Program-made: the position numbers and the translations under genes
Notes under the pieces: model-generated
Seen by the model: the letters and a program-made list of their open reading frames with translations, nothing else
What the model was told of the DNA's origin: nothing
Database searches by the model: none
Shown: one piece after another, positions 18,610-29,521 of the stretch
Layout: each line of letters begins with the position of its first letter
Numbering within the stretch: the stretch's first letter is position 1
Assembly (NCBI GenBank): GCA_009861545.1
Contig: VXME01000006.1
Coordinates: forward strand, 38,264 to 80,409
Direction of reading: 5' to 3'
DNA length: 42,146 bases
Origin: Acidobacteriota bacterium
Lineage (GTDB): Bacteria; Acidobacteriota; Vicinamibacteria; Vicinamibacterales; UBA8438

Positions 18610-19580
18610 GCCGGCGCCTCTTCCACCGTTTCCCGGAGCGTGGCGCGCAGCCGGTCCGCCTCGGTCGCGGCGGCGCCGCCGGCGACCAGCTCGACGAACA
18701 CGTCTTCCAGACGCGGGCGCGAGAGCTCGATGCGGGCAGCCGGCGTCGTGTCCAGGATCCGCCGCATCGTCGCGGCCGGATCCGTCCCGGCCAGCAGCAG
18801 GATCTCCAGTCCCCGGTCGTCCGTCCGCACGCGCTCTATGCCGGCGATCGAGGCCAGCGCCGTCGTATCGGCTCCGGGATCGAGCGGCTCGAACCGGATC
18901 GAGCGCGGATCGTACCGGCTGCGGATGTCGCCGAGGTCGGCGTCCAGCACCTTGCGGCCCTCGTGCACCATGATGACGTGCTCGCAGATTTCCTCGGCCT
19001 GCGGCATCACGTGCGTGGAGAAGAGGACGGTCGCGCCCCGGCGGTGCTCCTCGATGACGAGGTCGCGCAGCATCCGCATGCTGACCGGATCGAGCCCGCT
19101 GAACGGCTCGTCGAGGATCAGCAGGTCCGGTCGGTGAATCGTCGCCGCAACGAACTGCACCTTCTGCGACATGCCCTTCGAGAGCTCGTCGCAGCGTTTC
19201 GATTCGACCCCGTCGAGGCCGACCCGCTCGAGCGCCCCCGCAATCCGCCGATCGAGATCGGGGCCGTCGGCACCCTTCAGGCGCGCCAGGTAGCGCAGGA
19301 ACGGCTGTACCTTCATCCGCTTGTACATTCCCCGCTCCTCGGGCAGGTACCCGATGCGGTCCTTCGCTTCCAGAGCCGACGGGTGACCGAGGATGGAGAT
19401 GGCGCCGGCATCCGGAAAGAGGATCGACATGATCATCCGGATCGTCGTCGTCTTGCCGGCGCCGTTCGGTCCGATGAAGCCGTAGAGCCCGCCCCGCGGC
19501 ACCTCCAGGTCGAGCTCGGCGACGGCGGTCATCCGCCCGAACGTCTTCGTGACACCGGTCATCCGGATGGCGGGGTCCAT
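18606..19580 (-). CDS. ABC transporter ATP-binding protein (NatA-like)
   Basis: This 324-residue ATPase drives the permease encoded next. The Walker A GPNGAGKT is at 37-44, the signature LSKGM at 133-137, the Walker B LLILDEPF at 153-160 and the switch His at 190 (FSTH). A C-terminal regulatory extension (about 215-324) ends with LSRPRLEDVFVELVAG, usual for this subfamily. The ATG at 19580 is preceded by AGGAGGAGC. The same ribosome-binding site and ATG occur again 72 bases upstream at 19652, in frame, which could give a 348-residue form with a Pro/Gly-rich N-terminus. I prefer 19580 because family similarity begins there. Confidence 0.93.
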   Translation of the reverse strand: MDPAIRMTGVTKTFGRMTAVAELDLEVPRGGLYGFIGPNGAGKTTTIRMIMSILFPDAGAISILGHPSALEAKDRIGYLPEERGMYKRMKVQPFLRYLARLKGADGPDLDRRIAGALERVGLDGVESKRCDELSKGMSQKVQFVAATIHRPDLLILDEPFSGLDPVSMRMLRDLVIEEHRRGATVLFSTHVMPQAEEICEHVIMVHEGRKVLDADLGDIRSRYDPRSIRFEPLDPGADTTALASIAGIERVRTDDRGLEILLLAGTDPAATMRRILDTTPAARIELSRPRLEDVFVELVAGGAAATEADRLRATLRETVEEAPA

Positions 19581-19594
19581 GCTCCTCCTGTTTC
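19578..19594 (-). repeat. 17-base direct repeat containing RBS and start codon, copy 1
   Basis: On the minus strand this reads GAAACAGGAGGAGCATG, ending in the ATG chosen for the ABC ATPase. An identical copy lies at 19650-19666, and both are followed outward by similar GTCCGTCC-rich sequence, which indicates a small tandem duplication. Confidence 0.85.
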
Positions 19595-19649
19595 CACTGT
19601 CGGTCCGTCCAGGCGGCGGCGCGCATTCACTCGTCTTCCCCCCGGGGGG

Positions 19650-19666
19650 CATGCTCCTCCTGTTTC
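19650..19666 (-). repeat. 17-base direct repeat containing RBS and start codon, copy 2
   Basis: It is identical to 19578-19594 and in the same reading frame. The codons after this ATG (CCC CCC GGG GGG) form a perfect C6G6 palindrome at 19638-19649 that could hide or stall initiation here. Confidence 0.8.
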
Positions 19667-19753
19667 GACGTCCGTCCGTCCCCCGCGGTTCCGGACACCG
19701 ACGACGGCCCTGTCGTCCGGTCTCGGGCTGGCGCGTCGTCCGGGTGTTCACGC

Positions 19754-19759
19754 TAGAAT
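19754..19759 (+). promoter_or_regulatory. Possible -10 box for ppdK
   Basis: TAGAAT, with a leader of about 55 bases to the ppdK ATG. No clear -35. The gap 19667-19753 holds nothing else that I can recognise. Confidence 0.35.
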
Positions 19760-19820
19760 AGCCGCGCGGTCGCACCGTCCACCATCGGAGACGCTCCAAC
19801 AGAAAGCCGGATCCATACGC

Positions 19821-22607
<2,787 letters not shown>

Positions 22608-22617
22608 CCGGAGGGGC

Positions 22618-24429
22618 ATGGGCAGGATCAACCGGCTCCCGGCCGGGCTCGCCAACCAGATTGCGGCCGGCGAGGTGGTGGAGCGTCCTGCCTCGGCCGT
22701 CAAGGAGCTCGTCGAGAACGCGCTCGATGCGGGCGCCCGGCGCGTGGCGGTGACGCTGGAGCTGGGCGGCAAGCGGTTGATTCGCGTCGAGGACGACGGC
22801 GAGGGGATGACTCCCGGCGACGCGAAGCTGTCCGTCGAGCGCCACGCGACCAGCAAGATCGGCAGCCTCGGGGACCTCGCCGCCATCGCCACGCTCGGCT
22901 TCCGGGGCGAGGCGCTGCCGAGCATCGCGTCGGTGTCGCACCTGCGGCTGCGCACCCGCGCCCGCGGCGCGTCGAGCGGCGTGGAGGTCGGCGTCGACGG
23001 CGGCGAGCAGGCGCGGGTGGCGGAGGCCGGACTGCCGGAGGGCACCGCCGTCGAGGTCCGCGATCTCTTCTACAACGTTCCGGCCCGGCGCAAGTTCCTG
23101 AAGTCGGACGGGGCCGAGACCGGGCACATTTCGCGCTCCCTGACGCAGCTCGCCCTCGCGCGCCCCGAGGTGGGCTTCCGGCTGCGAAGCGGTCCGCGCA
23201 ACCTCTTCGACTACCCGCCGGTGGCGAGCTTCGCCGACCGGTTCTTCCAGATCTACGGAGACCGGCCGGGGCTGGTCGAGTTGCGCAAGGAGGCGGCGGG
23301 GATCCGGCTGTCCGGGCTGGCCGCCGCGCTGGCCGCCGACGGCCCGTCCCGCGGCCCGCAGCACCTGTTCGTCAATCGCCGCGCGGTGAAGGACCGCACC
23401 ATCCTGCACGCGGTGAACGACGCCTACAGCCGCGCCAGCGTCAAGCCGCGCAGCCCGGAGGTGCACCTGTTCCTGGAGCTTCCGCACGAGCGCGTCGACG
23501 TCAACGTCCACCCGGCCAAGGCCGAGGTGCGGTTCCTGGAGCAGTCGCTGGTGCACGAGGTGGTGCGGCGCGGTCTGGCCGACGCGCTGGGGCAGGAGGC
23601 GGTTCCGCAGGTATCGCTCGCTCCACCACGGGGGGGGCGGGATGAGCCGCGGGCCCCCGCGATCCCGGGCATCGTCGCCGGGATGGGCGCGGCGAGCCGC
23701 TGGGGGCCGGTGACCGAGGTCTTTCGCCGCAGGGATGGCGAGGGCGGTCGGACGGCCGTGGTTCGTGAGGGGCCGGGGGCCCCGGACGGCCCCCCCGCGT
23801 CCGCCGGCACTCCCGAGGCACTCCCCGGCGCCGTCCCGTCCGGTGTCGGCGCGGGGCCGCTGATGCCCCTGGGCCAGTTCCGCGACACGTTCATCATTGC
23901 GGTCGACAACGACGGGGTGGTCATCATCGACCAGCACGTCGCCCACGAGCGCATCCTCTACGAGCAGGTCACCGAGCGGTTGACTCATGGCTCGCTCGAG
24001 TCGCAGCGACTGCTCGAGCCCCTGCTGATTGCACTGCCGGTGGGCGCCCGCGATGCCCTGGCCGCCCACGCCGACGATCTCGCCAGGCTGGGATTCGAGA
24101 TTGATCCCTTCGGGGGAGACAGCGTCCGGGTCGCGGCGGTCCCGGCCCTGCTCAGCCACGGCGCTTGCGAGACCGCGGTGCGCGCCCTGGCCGAGGATCT
24201 GGAGGGGCTCGATCGCGGAGCGAGCGTCGCGGACGCCATCGGCCGGATCGCGGCCAGCACGGCCTGCCACGCCGCCGTCAAGGCGAACGACCGCCTGACG
24301 ATGGAGAAGATGACCTGGATTCTCCAGGAGCTGCGGCGCACCGCCTATTCGACGGTGTGCCCGCACGGACGGCCGGTGCTGCTGCGGCTGACGCGGCAGG
24401 AGCTGGAAAAGCGCTTCGAACGTACCTGA
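22618..24429 (+). CDS. mutL: DNA mismatch repair protein MutL with endonuclease motif
   Basis: This 603-residue MutL has an N-terminal GHKL ATPase domain (IAAGEVVERPASAVKELVEN, DDGEGM, ATSKI, LGFRGEAL) and the transducer domain (FVNRRAVKD, VDVNVHPAKAEVRF). A Pro/Gly-rich linker at about 340-420 leads to the C-terminal dimerisation domain. That domain carries the metal-dependent endonuclease motif starting at D438 (DQHVAHERILYE) plus STACHAAVKAND and CPHGRPV, so strand nicking is expected without MutH. The ATG at 22618 follows GGAGGGG and lies 11 bases after ppdK. No mutS is in the window. Confidence 0.97.
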   Translation: MGRINRLPAGLANQIAAGEVVERPASAVKELVENALDAGARRVAVTLELGGKRLIRVEDDGEGMTPGDAKLSVERHATSKIGSLGDLAAIATLGFRGEALPSIASVSHLRLRTRARGASSGVEVGVDGGEQARVAEAGLPEGTAVEVRDLFYNVPARRKFLKSDGAETGHISRSLTQLALARPEVGFRLRSGPRNLFDYPPVASFADRFFQIYGDRPGLVELRKEAAGIRLSGLAAALAADGPSRGPQHLFVNRRAVKDRTILHAVNDAYSRASVKPRSPEVHLFLELPHERVDVNVHPAKAEVRFLEQSLVHEVVRRGLADALGQEAVPQVSLAPPRGGRDEPRAPAIPGIVAGMGAASRWGPVTEVFRRRDGEGGRTAVVREGPGAPDGPPASAGTPEALPGAVPSGVGAGPLMPLGQFRDTFIIAVDNDGVVIIDQHVAHERILYEQVTERLTHGSLESQRLLEPLLIALPVGARDALAAHADDLARLGFEIDPFGGDSVRVAAVPALLSHGACETAVRALAEDLEGLDRGASVADAIGRIAASTACHAAVKANDRLTMEKMTWILQELRRTAYSTVCPHGRPVLLRLTRQELEKRFERT

Positions 24430-24510
24430 CTCGCCGCCCCGACGGGCGCGGTCGGAGGCCACGCGGCAGCGGCGACTCGGAACGGCACGCGCCTTGCTTG
24501 TGGAACAGAG

Positions 24511-25056
24511 ATGCAAGAATCCGAGACACTCCTGGTTGCCGTGGATGCGCACGACCGCGAAACGGGGCTGGTGGACAAGATAACCGCTCATCGGGAGGGG
24601 ATCCTGCACCGTGCCTTTTCGATCCTCGTCTTCGACGAGGGCGGCCGGTTGCTGCTGCAGCGACGCGCGACCGGCAAGTACCACTCTGGTGGTCTCTGGT
24701 CCAACACCTGCTGCAGCCACCCGCGGGCCGGAGAGAGTCTGCTGGACGCCGCCCACCGCCGGCTGCGCGAGGAGATGGGCTTCGACTGCCCCCTGGAGGC
24801 CGTGTTCGGCTTCGTCTACCGGGCGGCGCTGGACGGCGGGTTGGTGGAGCACGAATTCGATCACGTTATCGTCGGACGGTTCCAGGGCGCTCCCGCTCCC
24901 GACGCTCGGGAGGTGGAAGAGTGGCAGTGGCAGCGCGTTCCGGCGGTCCAGTCACGCCTCGCCGAAGAGCCGGAGGCGTTCACCGCCTGGTTCAAGCTCG
25001 CTCTCGACGGACTCGTGGCTCGCGGGCTTCCCGGGCAGCGTGCCGACAGCATCTGA
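24511..25056 (+). CDS. idi: Isopentenyl-diphosphate delta-isomerase, type I
   Basis: This 181-residue Nudix-fold enzyme interconverts isopentenyl and dimethylallyl diphosphate, the first units of isoprenoid synthesis. The catalytic Cys lies in NTCCSHP (C67/C68), the Nudix-type helix is AAHRRLREEMGFD, and the acid cluster EHEFDH (about 113-118) holds the catalytic Glu and metal ligands. The length matches bacterial type I enzymes. It is 81 bases after mutL, so a separate promoter or co-transcription are both possible. A squalene/phytoene synthase gene 3.2 kb downstream would use its products. Confidence 0.95.
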   Translation: MQESETLLVAVDAHDRETGLVDKITAHREGILHRAFSILVFDEGGRLLLQRRATGKYHSGGLWSNTCCSHPRAGESLLDAAHRRLREEMGFDCPLEAVFGFVYRAALDGGLVEHEFDHVIVGRFQGAPAPDAREVEEWQWQRVPAVQSRLAEEPEAFTAWFKLALDGLVARGLPGQRADSI

Positions 25057-25116
25057 GTCCGGTCGGCGTTCCCGGTCCTGGTGAGGTTCCAGCAGGTCGT
25101 GAGTCGGCCGAGGCGA

Positions 25117-25122
25117 TACAAT
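25117..25122 (+). promoter_or_regulatory. Possible -10 box for the alpha/beta hydrolase gene
   Basis: TACAAT, about 20 bases before the start codon. A GGAGGGG ribosome-binding site at 25133-25139 follows. No clear -35. Confidence 0.3.
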
Positions 25123-25141
25123 AGGCCCCGCCGGAGGGGCC

Positions 25142-26065
25142 ATGGAGCGATGCGACTCATCGTCGGCGGTGAGGGCTCGGCAGCAGGGATTGGGACGCCG
25201 GCGTTTTCTCGGCCGGATGATCGCCGCCGGAGCGTCGCTGGCGGCGGCGGGGGCGGTTCCGCGACTCGCCGCCCAGAGCCGGTTCCTGACCGCTGCGACG
25301 CTCGATGATGGATTCGAGCTGTACTACGAGGTGCACGGCGAGGGACCGGTCGTGGTGTTCGCGCACGGCGCCGGCGGGACGCATCTGAGCTGGTGGCAAC
25401 AGATCCCGGCGATGTCCGAGCACTTCGAGTGCGTTACCTTCGATCATCGGGGCTTCGGCTACTCTCGCGACGTGCCGTCCGGACCGGGCCGGGCCGCGTT
25501 CGTCGACGATCTCCACGGACTCCTCGAGCACCTGGGCATCGGCCGGGTGGCGCTCGTCGGACAGTCCATGGGCGGTTGGACCACGCTCGGGTTCGCCTCC
25601 GCCTGGCCGGAGCGGGTCAGTGCGCTCGTGTTGTGCGACACCCCCGGCGGGTACACGGACCCGGAGGTCGCCCGTCTGATGCAGCGGCGGCCGGCCGAGC
25701 GCGGGGCGTTCGCCCCGTCGTTCGGCGAGCGCGAACCGGAGCTCGCGTTCCTGTACCGCGAGATCCAGCGGTCGACGCTCGATCGCACGCCGGGCGGCGG
25801 CCCGCGGGCCGCGTCGGGACTGCTCTCGGCGTCGACCGACATCGGCCCGATCGTCGCACACCAGATCCCGACGTTGTTCGTCGTCGGCGAAGAGGACTCG
25901 ATCTTTCCGCCGGCGGCGCTCGAGGCGATGCACCGCAAGATGCCGGGCTCCGAGTTCGCGCTCGTGCCGGGGGCCGGGCATTCGGTCTACTACGAGAAGC
26001 CGGCGCTGTTCAACCGCCTCGTGATCGAGTTTCTGAGACGACACGCGTCCGCCGCCCGCGGCTAG
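25142..26065 (+). CDS. Tat-exported alpha/beta hydrolase
   Basis: This 307-residue alpha/beta-fold hydrolase has a twin-arginine signal (GRRRFLGRMIAAGASLAAAGA at about 18-38). The HGAGG oxyanion-hole segment is at about 75-79, nucleophile S142 is in GQSMGG, D252 is in GEEDSIFP and H280 is in GAGHS, so the triad is complete. It resembles the haloperoxidase/esterase group of HGxG hydrolases, but the substrate is not deducible. Export folded through Tat places it in the periplasm with the quinoproteins. The ATG at 25142 follows GGAGGGGCC. The stop codon lies inside the palindrome at 26062-26098. Confidence 0.9.
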   Translation: MERCDSSSAVRARQQGLGRRRFLGRMIAAGASLAAAGAVPRLAAQSRFLTAATLDDGFELYYEVHGEGPVVVFAHGAGGTHLSWWQQIPAMSEHFECVTFDHRGFGYSRDVPSGPGRAAFVDDLHGLLEHLGIGRVALVGQSMGGWTTLGFASAWPERVSALVLCDTPGGYTDPEVARLMQRRPAERGAFAPSFGEREPELAFLYREIQRSTLDRTPGGGPRAASGLLSASTDIGPIVAHQIPTLFVVGEEDSIFPPAALEAMHRKMPGSEFALVPGAGHSVYYEKPALFNRLVIEFLRRHASAARG

Positions 26066-26098
26066 GAGTCTGCGCCGTAGAACGGCGTAGACTTCTAG
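26062..26098. repeat. Palindromic repeat element, copy 1
   Basis: The arms are CTAGGAGTCTGCGCCGT (26062-26078) and ACGGCGTAGACTTCTAG (26082-26098) around AGA. Fifteen of 17 positions pair canonically and the other two are G-U on the plus-strand RNA. It overlaps the hydrolase stop codon and lies 146 bases before a quinoprotein start. No T-run follows. Its core GTCTGCGCCG...CGGCGYAGAC recurs at 29420-29445. Confidence 0.75.
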
Positions 26099-26243
26099 TC
26101 AGGCCCGGCTGGGCGGCAATCGGAGGCCGCAGCGCGACCGCAGCGGTCGCGTTCGGCGACGATTGTCGGGCTAGGGCCCTCCGCGTGCGGTCGGAGCAAG
26201 GAGTCGACATGTCCAGGTTGGCAATGACGATGAGGAGGCAGAC

Positions 26244-28208
26244 ATGTCTGCACGCAGGATGAAGGTCGCGGCGGTCGTCGTTCTCGGCGGGCTGCTGGCG
26301 GCCGGTGCGCCGCCGGTTGCGGCGCAGACCGACAACGGCGAGTGGCGGAGCTACGGCGGCGACATCGCGAACACGCGCTATTCGCCGCTGGATCAGATCG
26401 ACGCCGGGAACTTCGATGATCTGGAGGTCGCCTGGCGGCTCCGGACCGCCAACTTCGGGTCGGAGCCCGAGTTCAACTTCCAGGCGACGCCGCTGATGGT
26501 GGACGGCGTGATCTACACCACGGCGGGCCTGCGCCGGGCGGCGATCGCGGCGGACGCGGCGACCGGCGAGTTGCTCTGGATGCACCGCCTCGACGAGGGC
26601 GAGCGGGCCGCGGTGGCGCCGCGGCGCCGGTCCGGCCGCGGGCTGGCGTACCGCGACGACGGGGGCGACGGGCAGATCTTCTACGTGACGCCCGGCTACC
26701 GGCTCGTCGGCCTGCACGCGAAGACCGGCGAGCGCCTGGCCGACTTCGGCGAGAACGGGATCATCGACCTGATGCAGAACATGGATCAGGAGATCGACCC
26801 GCTGGCCGGCGAGATCGGCCTGCACGCGACGCCGCTCGTGGCCGGCGACACCATCGTGGTCGGGGCCGCCCACGTTCCCGGCAGCGCGCCGCGCTCGATG
26901 CGCAACACGAAGGGTTACATCCGGGGCTTCGACGCGAATACCGGCGTCCGCAAGTGGATCTTCCACACGATCCCGGGCGCCGACGAGTTCGGCAACGACA
27001 GTTGGCTGAACGACTCGTGGCGCTACACCGGCAACACCGGGGTGTGGGGGCAGATCAGCGCCGACCTCGAGCTGGGCATCGTCTATCTGCCGACCGAGAT
27101 GCCGACCAACGACTACTACGGCGGCCACCGCCACGGCGACAACCTGTTCTCGGACAGCATCGTCGCGGTGGACATCGACACCGGCGAACGGTTGTGGCAT
27201 CTGCAGGTGATTCAGCACGACGTCTGGGACTGGGACTTTCCCTGCGCGCCGGTGCTGGTCGACGTGGAGATCGACGGCGTCATGCGGAAACTCATCGCGC
27301 AGCCGAGCAAGCAGTCGTGGCTGTACGTCCTCGACCGCGTGACCGGCGAGCCGATCTGGCCGATCGAGGAGCGCGAGATGCCGCCGTCCGACGTGCCGGG
27401 CGAGCTGCTGTCGCCGACCCAGCCGTTCCCGACCCATCCGCCCCCCTACGACCGGCAGGGGGTTGGCATCGAGGACCTGATCGACTTCACGCCGGAGTTG
27501 CGCGCCGCGGCGGAGGAGCTCGTTTCGAACTTCCGCATCGGGCCGATCTTCACGCCCCCGGTGGTGGCCGAGACGGACGGGCCGTGGGGCACGCTGATGC
27601 TGCCGTCGGCCGGCGGCGGCGCCAACTGGCCGGGCGGCTCGGTCGATCCCGAGACCGGCATCTTCTACCAGTACTCCTTCACCCAGGTCACCTCGCTCGG
27701 CCTGGTGAACGACCCGGAGCGCTCGGACATGGACTTCATCCGGGGGAATCCTCCGGGGGTGCCCGCGCGTCTGCGCGCGTTGAACATTCGCGGGCTACCG
27801 CTCATCAAGCCGCCGTGGGGCCGCATCACCGCCATCGATCTGTCGACGGGCGACTTTCTCTGGCAGATTCCGCACGGCGAGACGCCCGACAACGTCCGTA
27901 ACCACCCCGCGTTGCAGGGCGTCGACATCCCGCGCACCGGCCGCATCGGCCGCGTCGGCACCCTGATCACCAAGACGCTGGTGATTGCGGGCGAGCCGGG
28001 CACGTTCACCACGCCGTCGGGCGAGGTGGGAGCGATGCTGCGCGCCTACGACAAGGCGTCGGGCGAGGAGATGGGCGCGGTCTACATGCCGGCGTCGGTG
28101 TCGGGCTCGCCGATGACGTACCTGCACGAGGGGCGGCAGTACATCGTGACCGCCATCGGTGGAGCCGGATTCCCCGGGGAGTTGATCGCCTACCGCTTGC
28201 CGGAATAG
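26244..28208 (+). CDS. Secreted PQQ-dependent quinoprotein dehydrogenase
   Basis: This 654-residue quinoprotein has a signal peptide (MKVAAVVVLGGLLAAGA, cut near VAAQ) followed by the [21 protein letters not shown] opening of the family. Blade motifs include [35 protein letters not shown] and AIDLSTGDFLW. The QH-x2-WDWDFPC segment sits at H325. There is no CxxCH and no membrane domain. AGGAGG precedes the ATG at 26244. It is closely similar throughout to the gene at 29522 and more distant from the pair at the left end. An identical mature N-terminal motif in the two suggests a second, older duplication. Electrons probably go to a separate periplasmic cytochrome or quinone reductase. The substrate is unknown. 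Confidence 0.92.
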   Translation: MSARRMKVAAVVVLGGLLAAGAPPVAAQTDNGEWRSYGGDIANTRYSPLDQIDAGNFDDLEVAWRLRTANFGSEPEFNFQATPLMVDGVIYTTAGLRRAAIAADAATGELLWMHRLDEGERAAVAPRRRSGRGLAYRDDGGDGQIFYVTPGYRLVGLHAKTGERLADFGENGIIDLMQNMDQEIDPLAGEIGLHATPLVAGDTIVVGAAHVPGSAPRSMRNTKGYIRGFDANTGVRKWIFHTIPGADEFGNDSWLNDSWRYTGNTGVWGQISADLELGIVYLPTEMPTNDYYGGHRHGDNLFSDSIVAVDIDTGERLWHLQVIQHDVWDWDFPCAPVLVDVEIDGVMRKLIAQPSKQSWLYVLDRVTGEPIWPIEEREMPPSDVPGELLSPTQPFPTHPPPYDRQGVGIEDLIDFTPELRAAAEELVSNFRIGPIFTPPVVAETDGPWGTLMLPSAGGGANWPGGSVDPETGIFYQYSFTQVTSLGLVNDPERSDMDFIRGNPPGVPARLRALNIRGLPLIKPPWGRITAIDLSTGDFLWQIPHGETPDNVRNHPALQGVDIPRTGRIGRVGTLITKTLVIAGEPGTFTTPSGEVGAMLRAYDKASGEEMGAVYMPASVSGSPMTYLHEGRQYIVTAIGGAGFPGELIAYRLPE

Positions 28209-28251
28209 CGCCGGGGGGCGTCATCCGGCCGGCTCGGCTCCGAACCGGTCG

Positions 28252-28263
28252 GGGGGCGCCCCC
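28252..28263. other. Perfect 12-base palindrome between convergent genes
   Basis: GGGGGCGCCCCC lies in the 92-base gap where the quinoprotein and the squalene/phytoene synthase genes converge. It may contribute to termination in both directions, but there is no T-run. Confidence 0.3.
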
Positions 28264-28300
28264 GCGCATGCGCCACCGGCACCGCGGCGGGCTGCGCGCA

Positions 28301-29350
28301 TCAGACGGTCCTCGGGGGCGCCGGCAGCCCCCGGGTCAGTCCCTCGAAGAGCAGCCTCAAGCCCACGTTCGAACGCACCAGCGCGCTGGTCACCGCGGTC
28401 ACCGCCCGCACGCTGAGACGCGAGATCTTCACCTCGTCGCCGCTCCTGAACGCCGGCGTGGCGTGGATGCGCCGTAGCGTGAGCACGGCCATGCCCAGCG
28501 GCCAGAGGCAGAAGCGGCGAATGCCGGTTTCCCCGGGGGGGAGCATCAGGACGAAGCGCAGCGCGTCGGTGAGGTGGCGGCGGGTGATTGCGACCAGCTC
28601 CGACAAACCGTCGGCGAAGCCGGGGGCGGGCTGTCCGGCGGACAGCGAGCACAGCTCGAAGCCGGTCGTCCGAAAGACGTCGCGCGGCAGCCAGCACGCG
28701 CCCCGGCGCCGGTCCTCCCAGATGTCCTTCAGGATGTTGACCATCTGCAGCCCCTGGCCGAACGAGACCGACAGCGCGAACAGTTCGTCGCGTCGCCGGC
28801 GGATATCGGGGGAGTAGTCACAGAAGAGGTCGGTGAGCGTTTCGCCGACGACGCCCGCGACGTGGTAGCAATAGCGGTTCAGGTGCGGGAGGTCCTCGAG
28901 TCCTTCCGGCGTCGCCCTCTGCTGGAACTCCGCCATTCCGCGCGACATCACGCGCACGCAGCGTTCGATGGCGCGGCGCTGGACGGTGCGGAACCCCCTG
29001 GTGACGCGAACCACCCGGGCGGTGTTGGCGACCAGATCCTGCTCGCGCTCCGTGCTCGATGACGACAACAGCGCGCCGAGCTCGCGGGAGAACGGCGCCA
29101 CCTCGGCGCGGCCGGCGACCACGTCGATGAAGCGCTCCGAGAACGCCTGCTTCTGGGCGGGGGACAGCGCCGGCTCGTCCTCTATGGTGTCCGCGATCCG
29201 GCACAGCGCGTACACGTTGCCGACGACGTCGCGCAGCGGGTTCGGGAGCTGCGGAATGTTGAGGGCGAAGGTCCGCGAGACGCCCTGCAGGATCTCCGAC
29301 TGGTAGGCGAGGTCGCTCTGCGCCGGTCCTGTCGGCGAGGAAGCCGTCAT
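28301..29350 (-). CDS. Squalene/phytoene synthase family protein
   Basis: This 349-residue prenyl-diphosphate head-to-head condensing enzyme has both Asp-rich metal sites: D54-T-I-E-D58 and N205-I-L-K-D209-I-W-E-D213. [12 protein letters not shown] and [11 protein letters not shown] are also typical. It would join two farnesyl or geranylgeranyl diphosphates into squalene or phytoene. The eukaryote-like squalene synthase branch is favoured by the length and the [12 protein letters not shown] tail, but I cannot decide the product. The frame is open far upstream, antisense to the quinoprotein at 29522. The ATG at 29350 ([16 protein letters not shown]) fits family N-termini. No desaturase, cyclase or other hopanoid gene is adjacent. 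Confidence 0.9.
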   Translation of the reverse strand: MTASSPTGPAQSDLAYQSEILQGVSRTFALNIPQLPNPLRDVVGNVYALCRIADTIEDEPALSPAQKQAFSERFIDVVAGRAEVAPFSRELGALLSSSSTEREQDLVANTARVVRVTRGFRTVQRRAIERCVRVMSRGMAEFQQRATPEGLEDLPHLNRYCYHVAGVVGETLTDLFCDYSPDIRRRRDELFALSVSFGQGLQMVNILKDIWEDRRRGACWLPRDVFRTTGFELCSLSAGQPAPGFADGLSELVAITRRHLTDALRFVLMLPPGETGIRRFCLWPLGMAVLTLRRIHATPAFRSGDEVKISRLSVRAVTAVTSALVRSNVGLRLLFEGLTRGLPAPPRTV

Positions 29351-29380
29351 CGGCCGCCATCCTAGCCCGAAAACCGTCGC

Positions 29381-29398
29381 CTGTGGCTCCGCTTTCCT
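29381..29398 (+). repeat. 18-base direct repeat, copy 1
   Basis: CTGTGGCTCCGCTTTCCT recurs exactly at 29468-29485. Flanking similarity (GAAA..GTCGC) extends the match to about 29 bases imperfectly. Both copies lie between the squalene/phytoene synthase start and the quinoprotein start. Confidence 0.8.
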
Positions 29399-29419
29399 CC
29401 CAGCCGTGCCTGACCAGCC

Positions 29420-29445
29420 GTCTGCACCGCCTCCGCGGCGCAGAC
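29420..29445. repeat. Palindromic repeat element, copy 2
   Basis: The arms are GTCTGCACCGC (29420-29430) and GCGGCGCAGAC (29435-29445) around CTCC, with one mismatch. It shares the core of the element at 26062-26098. It also lies shortly upstream of a quinoprotein gene, 76 bases from the GTG at 29522. Confidence 0.65.
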
Positions 29446-29467
29446 TCCCGGCCCTGAAATGGTCGCT

Positions 29468-29485
29468 CTGTGGCTCCGCTTTCCT
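29468..29485 (+). repeat. 18-base direct repeat, copy 2
   Basis: Exact copy of 29381-29398. It runs into a TGCTATCCT extended -10-like element. Confidence 0.8.
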
Positions 29486-29493
29486 GCTATCCT
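29485..29493 (+). promoter_or_regulatory. Possible extended -10 promoter element of the quinoprotein gene
   Basis: TGCTATCCT has the TGn extension. It would give a leader of about 22 bases containing AAGGAG before the GTG start. Confidence 0.3.
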
Positions 29494-29521
29494 TCGCGAC
29501 GCGACGAAGAAGGAGCCGAAC

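Noticed and set aside
17449-19137. A 562-codon plus-strand open frame opposite the ABC transporter genes.
   Set aside because: Its Arg/His/Asp/Glu-rich composition is typical of antisense frames in high-G+C genes, and the opposite strand has complete ABC motifs.
18963-19820. An upstream extension of the ppdK frame by 286 codons.
   Set aside because: It is antisense to the ABC ATPase gene and its duplicated start region. PPDK similarity begins after 19821.
28209-28300. A Rho-independent terminator at the G5CGC5 palindrome.
   Set aside because: There is no T-run on either strand, so it is listed only as a palindrome.
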